In this document: one piece after another, positions 35,501-43,048 of the stretch
How positions within the stretch are numbered: the stretch's first letter is position 1
Layout of the letters: each line of letters opens with the position of its first letter
Source of the DNA: Asaia bogorensis
Lineage (GTDB): Bacteria > Pseudomonadota > Alphaproteobacteria > Reyranellales > Reyranellaceae
Assembly (NCBI GenBank): GCA_945905835.1
Contig: CAMDQJ010000001.1
Span: 62,001 to 126,000 of the forward strand
Length of the DNA stretch: 64,000 nucleotides
Direction: 5' to 3'
Notes under the pieces: generated by a model
The model's input: only the letters and a program-made list of their open reading frames with translations
What the model was told of the DNA's origin: nothing
Database searches by the model: none
Program-made: the position numbers and the translations under genes

Positions 35501-36093
35501 TCTGGGATCCCGATACCGGCCGCATCACGCTGAACGGCGCCGATCTCAAGGACTATAAGATCGACGAGTTGCGCCTGATGATCGCGCTGGTGGCGCAGGA
35601 CACCTACCTCTTCAACGACACACTGAAGAACAACATCCTGATCGCCCGGCCTGAAGCCTCGGAGTTCGAGCTGCAGGCGGCGATCAAGCATGCGTCGCTC
35701 ACGGCTTTGGTGGCCTCTCTACCCAACGGACTCGACTCGCCGGTCGGCGAGCGCGGCACGAGTCTCAGCGGTGGCCAGCGCCAGCGCGTCGCCATCGCCC
35801 GTGCGTTTCTCAAGGACGCGCCCGTGCTGATCCTCGACGAGGCAACCTCGCATCTCGATGCGGTCAACGAGCAGGCGGTTCGCCGCGCGCTCGACATGCT
35901 ACAGAAGGACCGCACGACCATCGTCATCGCCCATCGCCTGTCGACCGTGCGCGATGCCGACCTCATCGTCGTGCTCGACGAGGGCCGTGTCGCCGAGACC
36001 GGCACGCACGACAGCCTTCTGGCGCGCGGCGGACTCTATGTCCGGCTGGTCTCGCGCCAGCTTGCCTCGGCCTACGCGCCCACCGCTTCCTAG
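32515..36093 (+). CDS. Single-chain double ABC exporter, CydD/CydC-like halves
   Basis: 1192 residues containing two complete exporter units. Residues 1-330 are six membrane helices; 345-560 are an ATPase with GPSGGGKSS near 369, KLSGGQRQRLSIARAL and VLDEALSAVD. Residues 620-930 are a second membrane domain; 945-1180 are a second ATPase with GTSGAGKTT near 980, SLSGGQRQRVAIARAF and ILDEATSHLD. CydD and CydC export thiols to support cytochrome bd assembly but are normally two proteins; the assignment to that family is tentative. Both signature and Walker motifs look intact in both halves. The stop codon is where an IS630 derivative begins. Confidence 0.88.
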   Translation: MHIEPRLWIFTRGVRPRIAATTLVGLLAVGLGVARLGLLGWLIGEVFAGRDLAGLVLPVLLITLVMVLRGTAEHWRAVMAHETAARVQKTLRRALYDRIASLGPATVGRQRSGGLTLSMIEGVQQLETYFGQFLPQFLIALLTPFLIFVGIAFIDLPVATVMLAFALLALFAPGLWHKFDVRNSMGRQRAYSSFAAEFLDSIQGLATLKAFGQGKNRADKLEAEAREVFRRTMWVLGTNALARGITDSAIACGAAAALLVGAARVELGSMSLSALLVILMLGVEVFRPMRELRTVLHQGMVGMSAAQGIYKILDDTPTVADAKAAAFAGELAPTIAFDDVQFAYPGTRRTVHDGLSFRAESGERIGLVGPSGGGKSSIVRLLLRFYDPDRGSIRLGGYDLRHLSFAQIRSMISVVNQDTFLFHGTVEENIRLGNPGASQDELESAARAANIHDFVRTLPQGYATVIGEKGIKLSGGQRQRLSIARALLRDTPILVLDEALSAVDAENEAVIQEALDRLMQGRTTLILAHRLSSVIDCDRILVLDGGHVAETGKHAELMRAGGVYAGLMVEQARESANAATIDAIAPARAESAPDTPGGAVKTLTEGIIKAEGLTWYQVVVALMKVILPWKGKLTLTFVLGVLRVLSFIGVGVLSALVVLALKHQQPYADYAIALMIVAPLSGVLHWLESWTAHDMAFRLLAEMRIDAFRKLEALAPAYLVRRRTGDLMALATHDIELVEFFFAHTVAPAFVAILVPAAVLACLAWANGWLALALAPFLLAVGLSPFLMRKRVDTLGSKAREAAGELSAFAIDSVQGLGEIVAFQQEGRRGERLDELSQSHIGLRLPFFRELTLQNAILEVLTGLGGLAVVVTGAVLVGNGVIDPGLLPLLTILAMAAFLPVSEIAQIGRQLADTLGSTRRVYALANEPVPVRDGAGAPRRKGAASLSLEKVSFTYPGQSRRALSDVSVDIPAGKTVALVGTSGAGKTTTAQLLMRFWDPDTGRITLNGADLKDYKIDELRLMIALVAQDTYLFNDTLKNNILIARPEASEFELQAAIKHASLTALVASLPNGLDSPVGERGTSLSGGQRQRVAIARAFLKDAPVLILDEATSHLDAVNEQAVRRALDMLQKDRTTIVIAHRLSTVRDADLIVVLDEGRVAETGTHDSLLARGGLYVRLVSRQLASAYAPTAS

Positions 36094-36394
36094 TGGTTAC
36101 CGTCTAACATTTGAGTTCCGCTGAGGATTCCCCAGGCGGGGTGGGCATGCGAGTCTGTCGCATGCGACCAGAAATATCCATTACACTTAAGCCGGCCATC
36201 CGGCGCCGCCTCGCGGCGCTGGCGAAGGACCGCAACGCCGCTCACAAGCAAGTGTGGCGGGCCGAGATCGTGCTGCTGAGCGCGGCCGGGTCGCCGAAAC
36301 TAACAATGATCCCAAGCCATTCGTATGGACCGCTGATCCCAAAAAGATCATCGCCGCTGTCAGAAGAGGGTACCAAGTGTTAGATTCAATCCAC
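36093..36394 (+). mobile_element. 302-bp internally deleted IS630-family derivative
   Basis: The ends match those of the 1146-bp copy at 39513-40658 almost base for base, but 844 bases of the middle are gone. Imperfect terminal inverted repeats share GTGG and TCTAACA. TA flanks both ends (36091-36092 and 36395-36396), each within CTAG. At the deletion joint, GTCG is present at both break points in the full copy, indicating a short-homology deletion. It is non-autonomous. Confidence 0.9.
36147..36383 (+). pseudogene. Truncated IS630 transposase remnant
   Basis: The first 46 residues (MRVCRMRPEISITLKP to LLSAAG) equal the start of the transposase at 39567. After the deletion joint the frame changes and ends soon. 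No DDE residue remains. Confidence 0.85.
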
Positions 36395-36467
36395 TAGTTT
36401 GTGCGGATGGGCGGGCGGCAGCGCATTCACATGCGCGGGAGCCCGCACCGCGCAGAATAGATAAGGA

Positions 36468-37955
36468 CTAAGCTGAAGCCTGCGCCTTACGCTTCGGCCA
36501 CAAGCCGGCGACCAGCAGCGCGACCGCCACGATCGCGAATCCCGCCGACAGATAGCTGTGCAGGAAGATCGACGGGTCGCCGTCGGAGATCGCCAAGGAC
36601 TGGCGCACCGAGCGCTCGAAGATCGGACCCAGCACATAGGCCAGGATGACGATGCCGAGGTCGAAGCCGTGGCGTCGGAGACCGTAGCCCACGAAGCCGA
36701 AGACCACGGCGATCAGCACATCGGCCGGATTGCCGCTCGAGGAATAGACACCTATCAGGCAGACGATGAGGATCATCGGCGTCAGGTAGGCGCGCGGGAT
36801 TTGCAGGATTTTCACGAACAGGCCGATCATCGGCAGGTTCAGGATCAGCAGCATCACGTTGCCGATGTACATGCTGGCGACGACACCCCAGAAAATCTGC
36901 GGCTGGCGCTCGAGGATGGTCGGGCCGGGCGTCACGCCATGGATGATGAAGGCGCCGAGCAGCAGAGCCGTGATGGCGTTGGCCGGGATTCCCATGCAGA
37001 GGAGCGGCACAAAAGCGCCGGCGGTGCCGGCATTGTTGGCCGATTCAGGGCCGGCGACACCCTCGACCGCGCCCTTGCCGAACTCCTCGGGGTTCTTGGA
37101 GAGCTTGCGCTCCATGGCATAGGACAGGAACGAGGCCAGCACCGCGCCGCCACCGGGCAATAGTCCGACGAAGAAGCCCAGCACCGTGCCGCGAAGCACC
37201 GGCGCCACCGAGCGTTTGGCCTCCTCGCGCGAGGGCAGGAAGCCCAGCACGCCCGTGGGCGCCGGCAGGATCTTCATCTCCTCGGCGGTCTGGCGCGCCA
37301 TGAACAGCACTTCGGAGAGACCGAACAGACCGATCGCCAGCGGCACCAGATTGACGCCGTCGCCCAGCGCCAGGATCCCGAAGGTGAGCCGGGGCGTCAT
37401 GTTCATGGGATCGCTGCCGATCGTGCCCAGCAGCAGGCCGAACGCCGCCATCAGCAGCGCCCGCGGCAGGGAGCCGGCCGACATGTAGGTGACCATGGTG
37501 AGGCCCGCGAGCATCAGCATGGCGTATTCCGCCGGGCCGAACTTGATCACGAGCTCGGCCAGCGGCGGCGACAGGAACGAGATGCCGATGACACCGACGG
37601 TGCCGGCGAAGAACGAGCCGATGCCGGCGATGCCCAGCGCCGCCCCCGCACGGCCCTTGCGCGCCATCTCGTAGCCGTCGAGGCAGGTGACGACCGACGA
37701 GGCCTCGCCCGGAATGCGCATCAGCACCGAAGTGACGGTGCCGCCATAGGCCACGCCATAGTAGATGCCCGACAGCATGATGATGGCCGAGGTCACCTCC
37801 ATCTTGAAGGTGATCGGCAGCAGGATGGCGATGGTGGTGAGCGGACCGAGGCCGGGCAGGATGCCGACCACGGTGCCCAGGAACACGCCCACGAAGCAGT
37901 AGAAGAGATTGTCGACCGAGAGGGTGACGGCAAAGCCCTGGAGCAGCGCTTCCAT
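36468..37955 (-). CDS. tctA: Tripartite tricarboxylate transporter large permease
   Basis: A 495-residue inner-membrane protein with TctA features: GTVVGILPGLGPLTTIAILLP near residue 30, YYGVAYGGTVTSVLMRIPGE, and GLLPGGGAVLASFLSYAMER. It carries the main transport path for a carboxylate delivered by the Bug receptor TctC. Gene order tctC-tctB-tctA with a 12-base gap is standard. The whole cassette sits between two direct copies of an IS630-type element. Confidence 0.94.
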   Translation of the reverse strand: MEALLQGFAVTLSVDNLFYCFVGVFLGTVVGILPGLGPLTTIAILLPITFKMEVTSAIIMLSGIYYGVAYGGTVTSVLMRIPGEASSVVTCLDGYEMARKGRAGAALGIAGIGSFFAGTVGVIGISFLSPPLAELVIKFGPAEYAMLMLAGLTMVTYMSAGSLPRALLMAAFGLLLGTIGSDPMNMTPRLTFGILALGDGVNLVPLAIGLFGLSEVLFMARQTAEEMKILPAPTGVLGFLPSREEAKRSVAPVLRGTVLGFFVGLLPGGGAVLASFLSYAMERKLSKNPEEFGKGAVEGVAGPESANNAGTAGAFVPLLCMGIPANAITALLLGAFIIHGVTPGPTILERQPQIFWGVVASMYIGNVMLLILNLPMIGLFVKILQIPRAYLTPMILIVCLIGVYSSSGNPADVLIAVVFGFVGYGLRRHGFDLGIVILAYVLGPIFERSVRQSLAISDGDPSIFLHSYLSAGFAIVAVALLVAGLWPKRKAQASA

Positions 37956-37967
37956 GGTTCGCGTCGA

Positions 37968-38459
37968 TCAGCGCACGAGGGAATAGAAAGCGCGCTCGAC
38001 CGGTCCCTCCGGCAGATCGACCCGCAGCAGCCAGCCGAAGCAGACCAGGCCGATGACGGCGCAGCCCACGCCATAGCTGAGTGCCGCCGCCCACGAGCGG
38101 CGCTCGGCGAAGCGCACGATGATGACGGCGACCACGACCGCGGTGACGGCGAAGCCAGCATAGGTCGCGCCCAAGGCGAGGACGCCCAGGGACACCGCGT
38201 AGATCGCGAAGGTGCGTCCGGTCGCCGCCGTTGCCTGCGCCTCCTCCGTGTCGCCGTCCTCGGTCGACCCGGCGCGGCCGGGCGAGACGAGGACGATCAG
38301 GGCGAGCACGACGCAGACGCCGGCCACGAGCTGCGGGAAGAAGCCCGCGCCCGGGCCGTCGAAGCCCCAGCTTTCGAGGCGCATGGATTGCCAGAAGCCG
38401 ACCAGGGCGGCAGCCAGCAGCCCGAGGGTCGTCAGGCGCGTGCTGCCGCTAAGACTCAT
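37968..38459 (-). CDS. tctB: Tripartite tricarboxylate transporter small permease
   Basis: A 163-residue protein with four hydrophobic segments, MRLESWGFDGPGAGFFPQLVAG near the N-terminus (typical GPGxFP motif of TctB), a hydrophilic linker (GSTEDGDTEEAQATAATG), and two C-terminal helices. It partners TctA. Its ATG overlaps the tctC stop (ATGA). Confidence 0.9.
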   Translation of the reverse strand: MSLSGSTRLTTLGLLAAALVGFWQSMRLESWGFDGPGAGFFPQLVAGVCVVLALIVLVSPGRAGSTEDGDTEEAQATAATGRTFAIYAVSLGVLALGATYAGFAVTAVVVAVIIVRFAERRSWAAALSYGVGCAVIGLVCFGWLLRVDLPEGPVERAFYSLVR

Positions 38460-39427
38460 GCCGGCTTCTTCGCCATGCCGGTTTCCTTCAGGATCGGCAC
38501 CAGCTCCGTCTCGATCGACTTCAGCAGGGCTCCATAGTCCTTGCCGTTTCGATAGACCGCCTCGATCCCTAGGTTGGTGATCTGCTTGGTCACGGTCTCG
38601 TCCTTCATGACGTCGGCCAGCGCCTTGTCCATGCGCTCCTTGATCGCCGGATCGACGCCGGTCGGGAAGGCGTAGCCGAACGGGCCGATGCTGCCGGCAT
38701 TGAAGCCGAGTTCACGCAGCGTCTTCACCTCGGGATAGTCAGGCCAGCGCGCCTCGGCCGCCGAGGCCAGGAAGCGCAGCTTGCCCGCCTCGATCTGCGG
38801 CCGCATCTCGGTGACGGTCTGGATGACCGCATCGACATGACCGCCGATCGCCGCCGTCACCGACTCGACGCCGCCCGGGAAGACGACCCACCGGAACTTG
38901 GCGCCGGTCAACTTGGCGAGCTGGAACATCGCCACCACGTTGGTGACGTTGTTGGAGCTGTAGGTGAGCTGCTTCTGCTTGCCTGCCGCGATCATTTCCT
39001 CAAGCAACTTGATCGGGCCGTCGGCGCGGGCGCCGATGCCGTAACGAAGGGCTGCGACCTGGCCGATGATGTCGAACGCCTTCCAGGGCTCGTAGGTGAC
39101 ATTCATCATGTTGGGAACGGTGATGTGGCTCGAAATAGCCACTAGGCCGAACGTGTGGCCGTCGGGCGCCGCCTGCGCCAGTGTCGTGGGCCCAAGCGCG
39201 CCGGCGCCGCCGACCACGTTCTTCACGATCACGGTGGCGTTCAGCCGCTTCTCGAGTGCCGACGCGATGATGCGCGCGGTGAGATCCGTGGAGGCGCCCG
39301 GCGCATTGGGATTGATCAACGAGATCTCTCGGCTCGGCCACTTGCTCGACTGCGCGAGAGCGGGCGCCGCTCCGATCGCAGCGGCCAAGGCAGTGCTGCC
39401 ACGCAGCACGGTTCTACGACGCATCAT
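38456..39427 (-). CDS. tctC: Tripartite tricarboxylate transporter receptor (Bug family)
   Basis: A 323-residue periplasmic binding protein with signal peptide (RTVLRGSTALAAAIGAAPALA) and the Bug start (KWPSREISLINPNAPGASTDL). The usual FxPGGxxD has become NPNAPGASTDL, where Asn and Ala replace the glycine-rich part, so the ligand site may differ from standard carboxylate binders. Two adjacent ATGs are possible starts. The IS630 copy lies about 85 bases upstream, so the promoter region has been altered. Confidence 0.9.
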   Translation of the reverse strand: MMRRRTVLRGSTALAAAIGAAPALAQSSKWPSREISLINPNAPGASTDLTARIIASALEKRLNATVIVKNVVGGAGALGPTTLAQAAPDGHTFGLVAISSHITVPNMMNVTYEPWKAFDIIGQVAALRYGIGARADGPIKLLEEMIAAGKQKQLTYSSNNVTNVVAMFQLAKLTGAKFRWVVFPGGVESVTAAIGGHVDAVIQTVTEMRPQIEAGKLRFLASAAEARWPDYPEVKTLRELGFNAGSIGPFGYAFPTGVDPAIKERMDKALADVMKDETVTKQITNLGIEAVYRNGKDYGALLKSIETELVPILKETGMAKKPA

Positions 39428-39512
39428 GCCGAACCTCCTGTTATTTGTCGGTGACAGTGCGTGGCAGAGCCGGATCGGGTCAAGGGAGCAGTGCCGGCCA
39501 GCGAACGTACTA

Positions 39513-40658
39513 GTGTTTACCGTCTAACATTTGAGTCCCGCTGAGGATTCCCCAGGCGGGGTGGGCATGCGAGTCTGTCGCATGCGACCAGGAATATCCA
39601 TTACACTTAAGCCGGCCATCCGGCGCCGCCTCGCGGCGCTGGCGAAGGACCGCAACGCCGCCCACAAGCAAGTGTGGCAGGCCGAGATCGTGCTGCTGAG
39701 CGCGGCCGGGGTCGGCACCAACGAGATCATGCGCCGGATAGGCAAGTCCAAGACCTGCGTCTGGCGCTGGCAGGAACGCTTCATGCAGGAAGGCTATGAG
39801 GGTCTGCTGCACGGCAAGACGCGGCCGTCGCGCATCCCTGCCCTGGGGTCCAGCGTCGCCGAGCGCGTCATCGCGCTCAGCCAGACCGAGCCTCCTGCCG
39901 AGGCAACTCAATGGACTGCGGCCATGATGGCGAAGGCCGTCGATATCAGCGCCAGTTCCGTTCATCGTATCTGGCGCGAGCACGGCCTTCAGCCGCACCG
40001 GGTCAAGCAGTTCAAGCTTCCCACCGACCCGCGGTTCGTCGCCAAACTGCGTGATATCGTCGGCCTCTATGTCGATCCACCCGCCCACGCCGCCGTCCTC
40101 TCGGTCGACGAGAAGAGTCAGATCCAGGCGCTCGACCGTACCCAGCCGGGCCTGCCCATGAAGCCGGGACGCGCCGGAACAATGACCCACGACTACAAGC
40201 GCCACGGCACGACGACACTGTTCGCCGCCCTCAATGTCCTCGACGGCACCGTCATCGGTCGCAACATGCGACGTCATCGCCACCAGGAGTTCATTCGCTT
40301 CCTCAATACCGTCGAGGCGCAGGTGCCGAGGCGAAAGGCGATCCATGCCATCGTCGACAACTATGCCACCCACAAGCATCCGAAAGTGCGTCAATGGCTT
40401 GCCCGCCATGCGCGGTGGACCTTCCACTTCACGCCAACATCGGCGTCCTGACTCAATGCCGTCGAAGGCTTCTTCGCAAAGCTCTCACGACGTCGGCTCA
40501 AACGCGGTGTCTTCCGATCCCTCACCGACCTTCAGGCCGCCAGCAATCGCTTCGTCGCCGAAACTAACAATGATCCCAAGCCATTCGTATGGACCGCTGA
40601 TCCCAAAAAGATCATCGCCGCTGTCAGAAGAGGGTACCAAGTGTTAGATTCAATCCAC
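39513..40658 (+). mobile_element. IS630-family insertion sequence, near full length
   Basis: 1146 bases, flanked by TA at 39511-39512 and 40659-40660, each within CTAG, as expected for IS630/Tc1-type TA insertion. Imperfect terminal inverted repeats share GTG and TCTAACA with the other end. It carries one transposase frame interrupted by TGA. It is in the same orientation as the deleted copy at 36093-36394. It ends 15 bases before the VOC gene. Confidence 0.92.
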
Positions 40659-40661
40659 TAG
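39567..40661 (+). pseudogene. IS630-family transposase interrupted by an in-frame TGA
   Basis: An N-terminal HTH region (IGKSKTCVWRWQERFMQEGY) is followed by a DDE nuclease: SVDEKSQIQALD holds the first Asp and AIVDNYATHKHPKV the second. Then TPTSAS*LNAVEGFFAKL has TGA (40449-40451) where Trp is normal and places the catalytic Glu after the stop. The same frame continues to DSIH and the TAG at 40659-40661, formed by the duplicated TA plus the flanking G. The start is ATG 39567 or 39582. The protein is probably inactive unless the stop is read through. Confidence 0.88.
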
Positions 40662-40673
40662 GGAGAACAAGAA

Positions 40674-41060
40674 ATGTTCAGCCACGTCACCGTCGGCACC
40701 AACGATATCGCCCGCGCCCGGCGTTTCTACGACGCCATCGCCAAGCCGCTCGGATTCGTGCGGCACGCCGACTTTCCCGAAGCGTCAGGCTATGGCCTCA
40801 AGGACAGCCGGCCGCAGCTCTGGGTGGTGCGGCCGCTCGACAAAAAGGCGGCGTCCGTCGGCAACGGCATCACCATCGGCCTCGAGGCACAGGACCGCCC
40901 GACGGTCGATGCCTTCTATGCCGCCGCCATCAAGGAAGGCGGCAAGGACGAAGGCCCGCCGGGCCTGCGCCTGCACTATCACCCCAACTACTACGCCGCC
41001 TACGTCCGCGACCTCGACGGCAACAAGGTTTGCGTGGTCTGTTACAAGCCTCAATCATAG
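40674..41060 (+). CDS. VOC (glyoxalase/bleomycin-resistance fold) family protein
   Basis: A 128-residue protein: MFSHVTVGTNDIARARRFYDAIAKPLGF, then YHPNYYAAYVRDLDGNKVCVVCY. These are the two beta-alpha-beta units of the VOC fold, with a His in FSHVTVG and Asp in RDLDGN near typical metal positions. The reaction is unknown. GGGAG 11 bases before the ATG is the ribosome site and lies just outside the IS right end, so the natural promoter has been displaced by the insertion. Confidence 0.85.
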   Translation: MFSHVTVGTNDIARARRFYDAIAKPLGFVRHADFPEASGYGLKDSRPQLWVVRPLDKKAASVGNGITIGLEAQDRPTVDAFYAAAIKEGGKDEGPPGLRLHYHPNYYAAYVRDLDGNKVCVVCYKPQS

Positions 41061-41857
41061 AACTGCGGCGAGCGCTTCTGGCTGGTGCTCTGCGGCTTGC
41101 CATGATTGATCCAGAGTTGCGCCTTCTTCTCGACCATCAGCCCCTCGATGCGCGTGAATGATGCTTGGGTCTGATCAGCGCTGGTGTTCATCGACGACAC
41201 GCGCTTGTTGTCCCAGTTGTCCTTGAAGTGCGCAGAGTCGTCGCTCAGGATCACAAAGCCGGTCTTGGGCAGCCGCGCCAGCAACACCTGGTGACCCGGC
41301 GTATGGCCGGGCGCCGAGATGACGGTGACGCTGCCGTCGCCAAAGACATCGAGATCGCCCTCGAGGTGGCGCACCGGCCGGTCGGCCTTGAACGGCGTGT
41401 TCTTGCCGGCGGCGAAGACAAAATCCCACTCCGCCTTCTGGATCAGCAGCGTCGAGGCCAGGAACATATCGACATTGCCGACATGGTCGCCGTGCGAATG
41501 CGAGACCGCGACATAGCGGATGTCGGCCGGCTTCACGCCGACCTCGCCCAGTTGATCCGCTAGTTTCTTGGGCCGCGTTGCCGTACCCATCGGCGAGACC
41601 AGCGGCTTGTCGGCAATGGCGTCGGGATAGCCGGTGTCCCAGATCATCCATTCCGAGCCGTGACGGATGAGGTAGCAATTGTCTGAGAGGTCGAGCGGCT
41701 TGCCGACATTGACGCCCAGCGACCAGCGCGACTGGTCGAGCGCGGCATTGTGGCCGCAGTCCATGATGTAGAGACGGTCGACGGTCTGAGCTGAGGCGGC
41801 AGAGGCGAGAAGCCCGAAAACCAATGCCAGACTAGGAAGCGATCGACCGATACGCAT
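41051..41857 (-). CDS. Exported metallo-beta-lactamase-fold hydrolase (AHL-lactonase-like)
   Basis: 268 residues with signal peptide (SLALVFGLLASAASA). The metal motif HSHGDH is at residues 120-125, with SAPGHTPGHQVLL and ILSDDSAHF supplying further ligands. It resembles N-acyl-homoserine lactonases but is secreted. It would hydrolyse a lactone or ester in the periplasm. Quorum-quenching is possible but unproven. It overlaps the VOC gene tail-to-tail by 10 bases. Confidence 0.85.
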   Translation of the reverse strand: MRIGRSLPSLALVFGLLASAASAQTVDRLYIMDCGHNAALDQSRWSLGVNVGKPLDLSDNCYLIRHGSEWMIWDTGYPDAIADKPLVSPMGTATRPKKLADQLGEVGVKPADIRYVAVSHSHGDHVGNVDMFLASTLLIQKAEWDFVFAAGKNTPFKADRPVRHLEGDLDVFGDGSVTVISAPGHTPGHQVLLARLPKTGFVILSDDSAHFKDNWDNKRVSSMNTSADQTQASFTRIEGLMVEKKAQLWINHGKPQSTSQKRSPQFYD

Positions 41858-41877
41858 GAAATCCTTCGCTCTTTTCT

Positions 41878-43014
41878 TCAGCAGACATTGTAACGCGCCA
41901 CCGCCGCAGGATCGAGTTCGATACCCAATCCCGGCCCCTCGGGCAGGATCACATGCCCGTCATCGAGCCGAAGCGGCGTCTTCAGCAGCTCCGTGCGCAA
42001 CCGGTTGTCGCTCATGTCGTATTCCAGCATCAGCGGATGCGGCGGATGGTCGGTGTGTGGCGTGGCTGGAAGCGCTGCGATGAAATGGCAGGCCGCGGCG
42101 AGTCCGACCGCGCCACCCCAGACATGCGGCGCCACGCGCAGGTTGGCGGCCTGGGCGAGCGTGGCAATGCGCTTGGCCTCGGTAAAGCCGCCGGTGGCCG
42201 GGATCGACGGCTGCACGATATCGATGCAACGGCCGTCGATCAGCGCCTTGAAGTCGCGCACGGTGTGGTGCGCCTCGCCAGCCGCGATCGGGATCGGCGA
42301 GCGGGCGCGTAGTTCGGCGTAGCCCAAGAGATCGCCCGGCGGCAGCGGCTCCTCGATCCAGTGGATGGAGAACGGTTCTATCGCCCGCGCGCATTCCAGC
42401 GCCACGTCGGGGGTGTAGGCGCCGTTGATGTCGACGATCAGGAGCTTGTCCGGCCCCAGTGCCTCGCGCGACTGGCGCACGCGCTCGACGTCGCTTTTGA
42501 TGCCGCGACCGATCTTGATTTTGGCCCCGGCATAGGGATGGCCCGCCGCTTCCGCCAGCATGTGCGAGAGCTGGCGAGCGGGATCGTCGGAGAAGAAGCC
42601 GGTCGAGGCATAGGCCGGGATGCGCGTGGTGCGGCAACCGCCCAGAAGATCACAAACGCGCACGCCAAAACCGCGGGCGATGGCGTCCCACAGCGCCACG
42701 TTGATGCCGCCCAGTACCGCCGTGATCTGGTTGCCGACGCCCAGGTGATACATCGCGTTCCGCACGCGCGCCTCGACATGGTCGAAGTCGAAGATGCTGC
42801 GGCCTTCGAACATCGGCTCGACCATCCTGAAATATTCGCGGCTGACGAAGGGATTGCCGAAGACCTCGCCAATGCCGATGACACCCTGGTCGGTCTCGAC
42901 CTCGATCAATCCGTTCTGCCGGCGAAAGCCACCGCCGCGCGACATGCCGTAGGCCTTCTGCGGTGCGAACGCATATTCCAGCCCGGTAAAGGAAAGTCGC
43001 TTAATCGTAGGCAT
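41878..43014 (-). CDS. Mandelate racemase/muconate lactonizing enzyme family protein
   Basis: A 378-residue enolase-superfamily enzyme. A KxK motif (AGAKIKIGRG) gives the catalytic base region. Metal ligands are at IVDINGAYTPD, WIEEPLPPGD and IAAGEAHHT, and a C-terminal APHVWGGAVG carries a His near the second base position. Such enzymes dehydrate or epimerise acid sugars, or racemise hydroxy acids. The closest visible context, an aldo/keto reductase and a lactonase 11 kb away, is too distant to assign a substrate. Confidence 0.88.
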   Translation of the reverse strand: MPTIKRLSFTGLEYAFAPQKAYGMSRGGGFRRQNGLIEVETDQGVIGIGEVFGNPFVSREYFRMVEPMFEGRSIFDFDHVEARVRNAMYHLGVGNQITAVLGGINVALWDAIARGFGVRVCDLLGGCRTTRIPAYASTGFFSDDPARQLSHMLAEAAGHPYAGAKIKIGRGIKSDVERVRQSREALGPDKLLIVDINGAYTPDVALECARAIEPFSIHWIEEPLPPGDLLGYAELRARSPIPIAAGEAHHTVRDFKALIDGRCIDIVQPSIPATGGFTEAKRIATLAQAANLRVAPHVWGGAVGLAAACHFIAALPATPHTDHPPHPLMLEYDMSDNRLRTELLKTPLRLDDGHVILPEGPGLGIELDPAAVARYNVC

Positions 43015-43048
43015 GCGCGCCTAGTATAGCACCAAACAGGAGGCTTCC

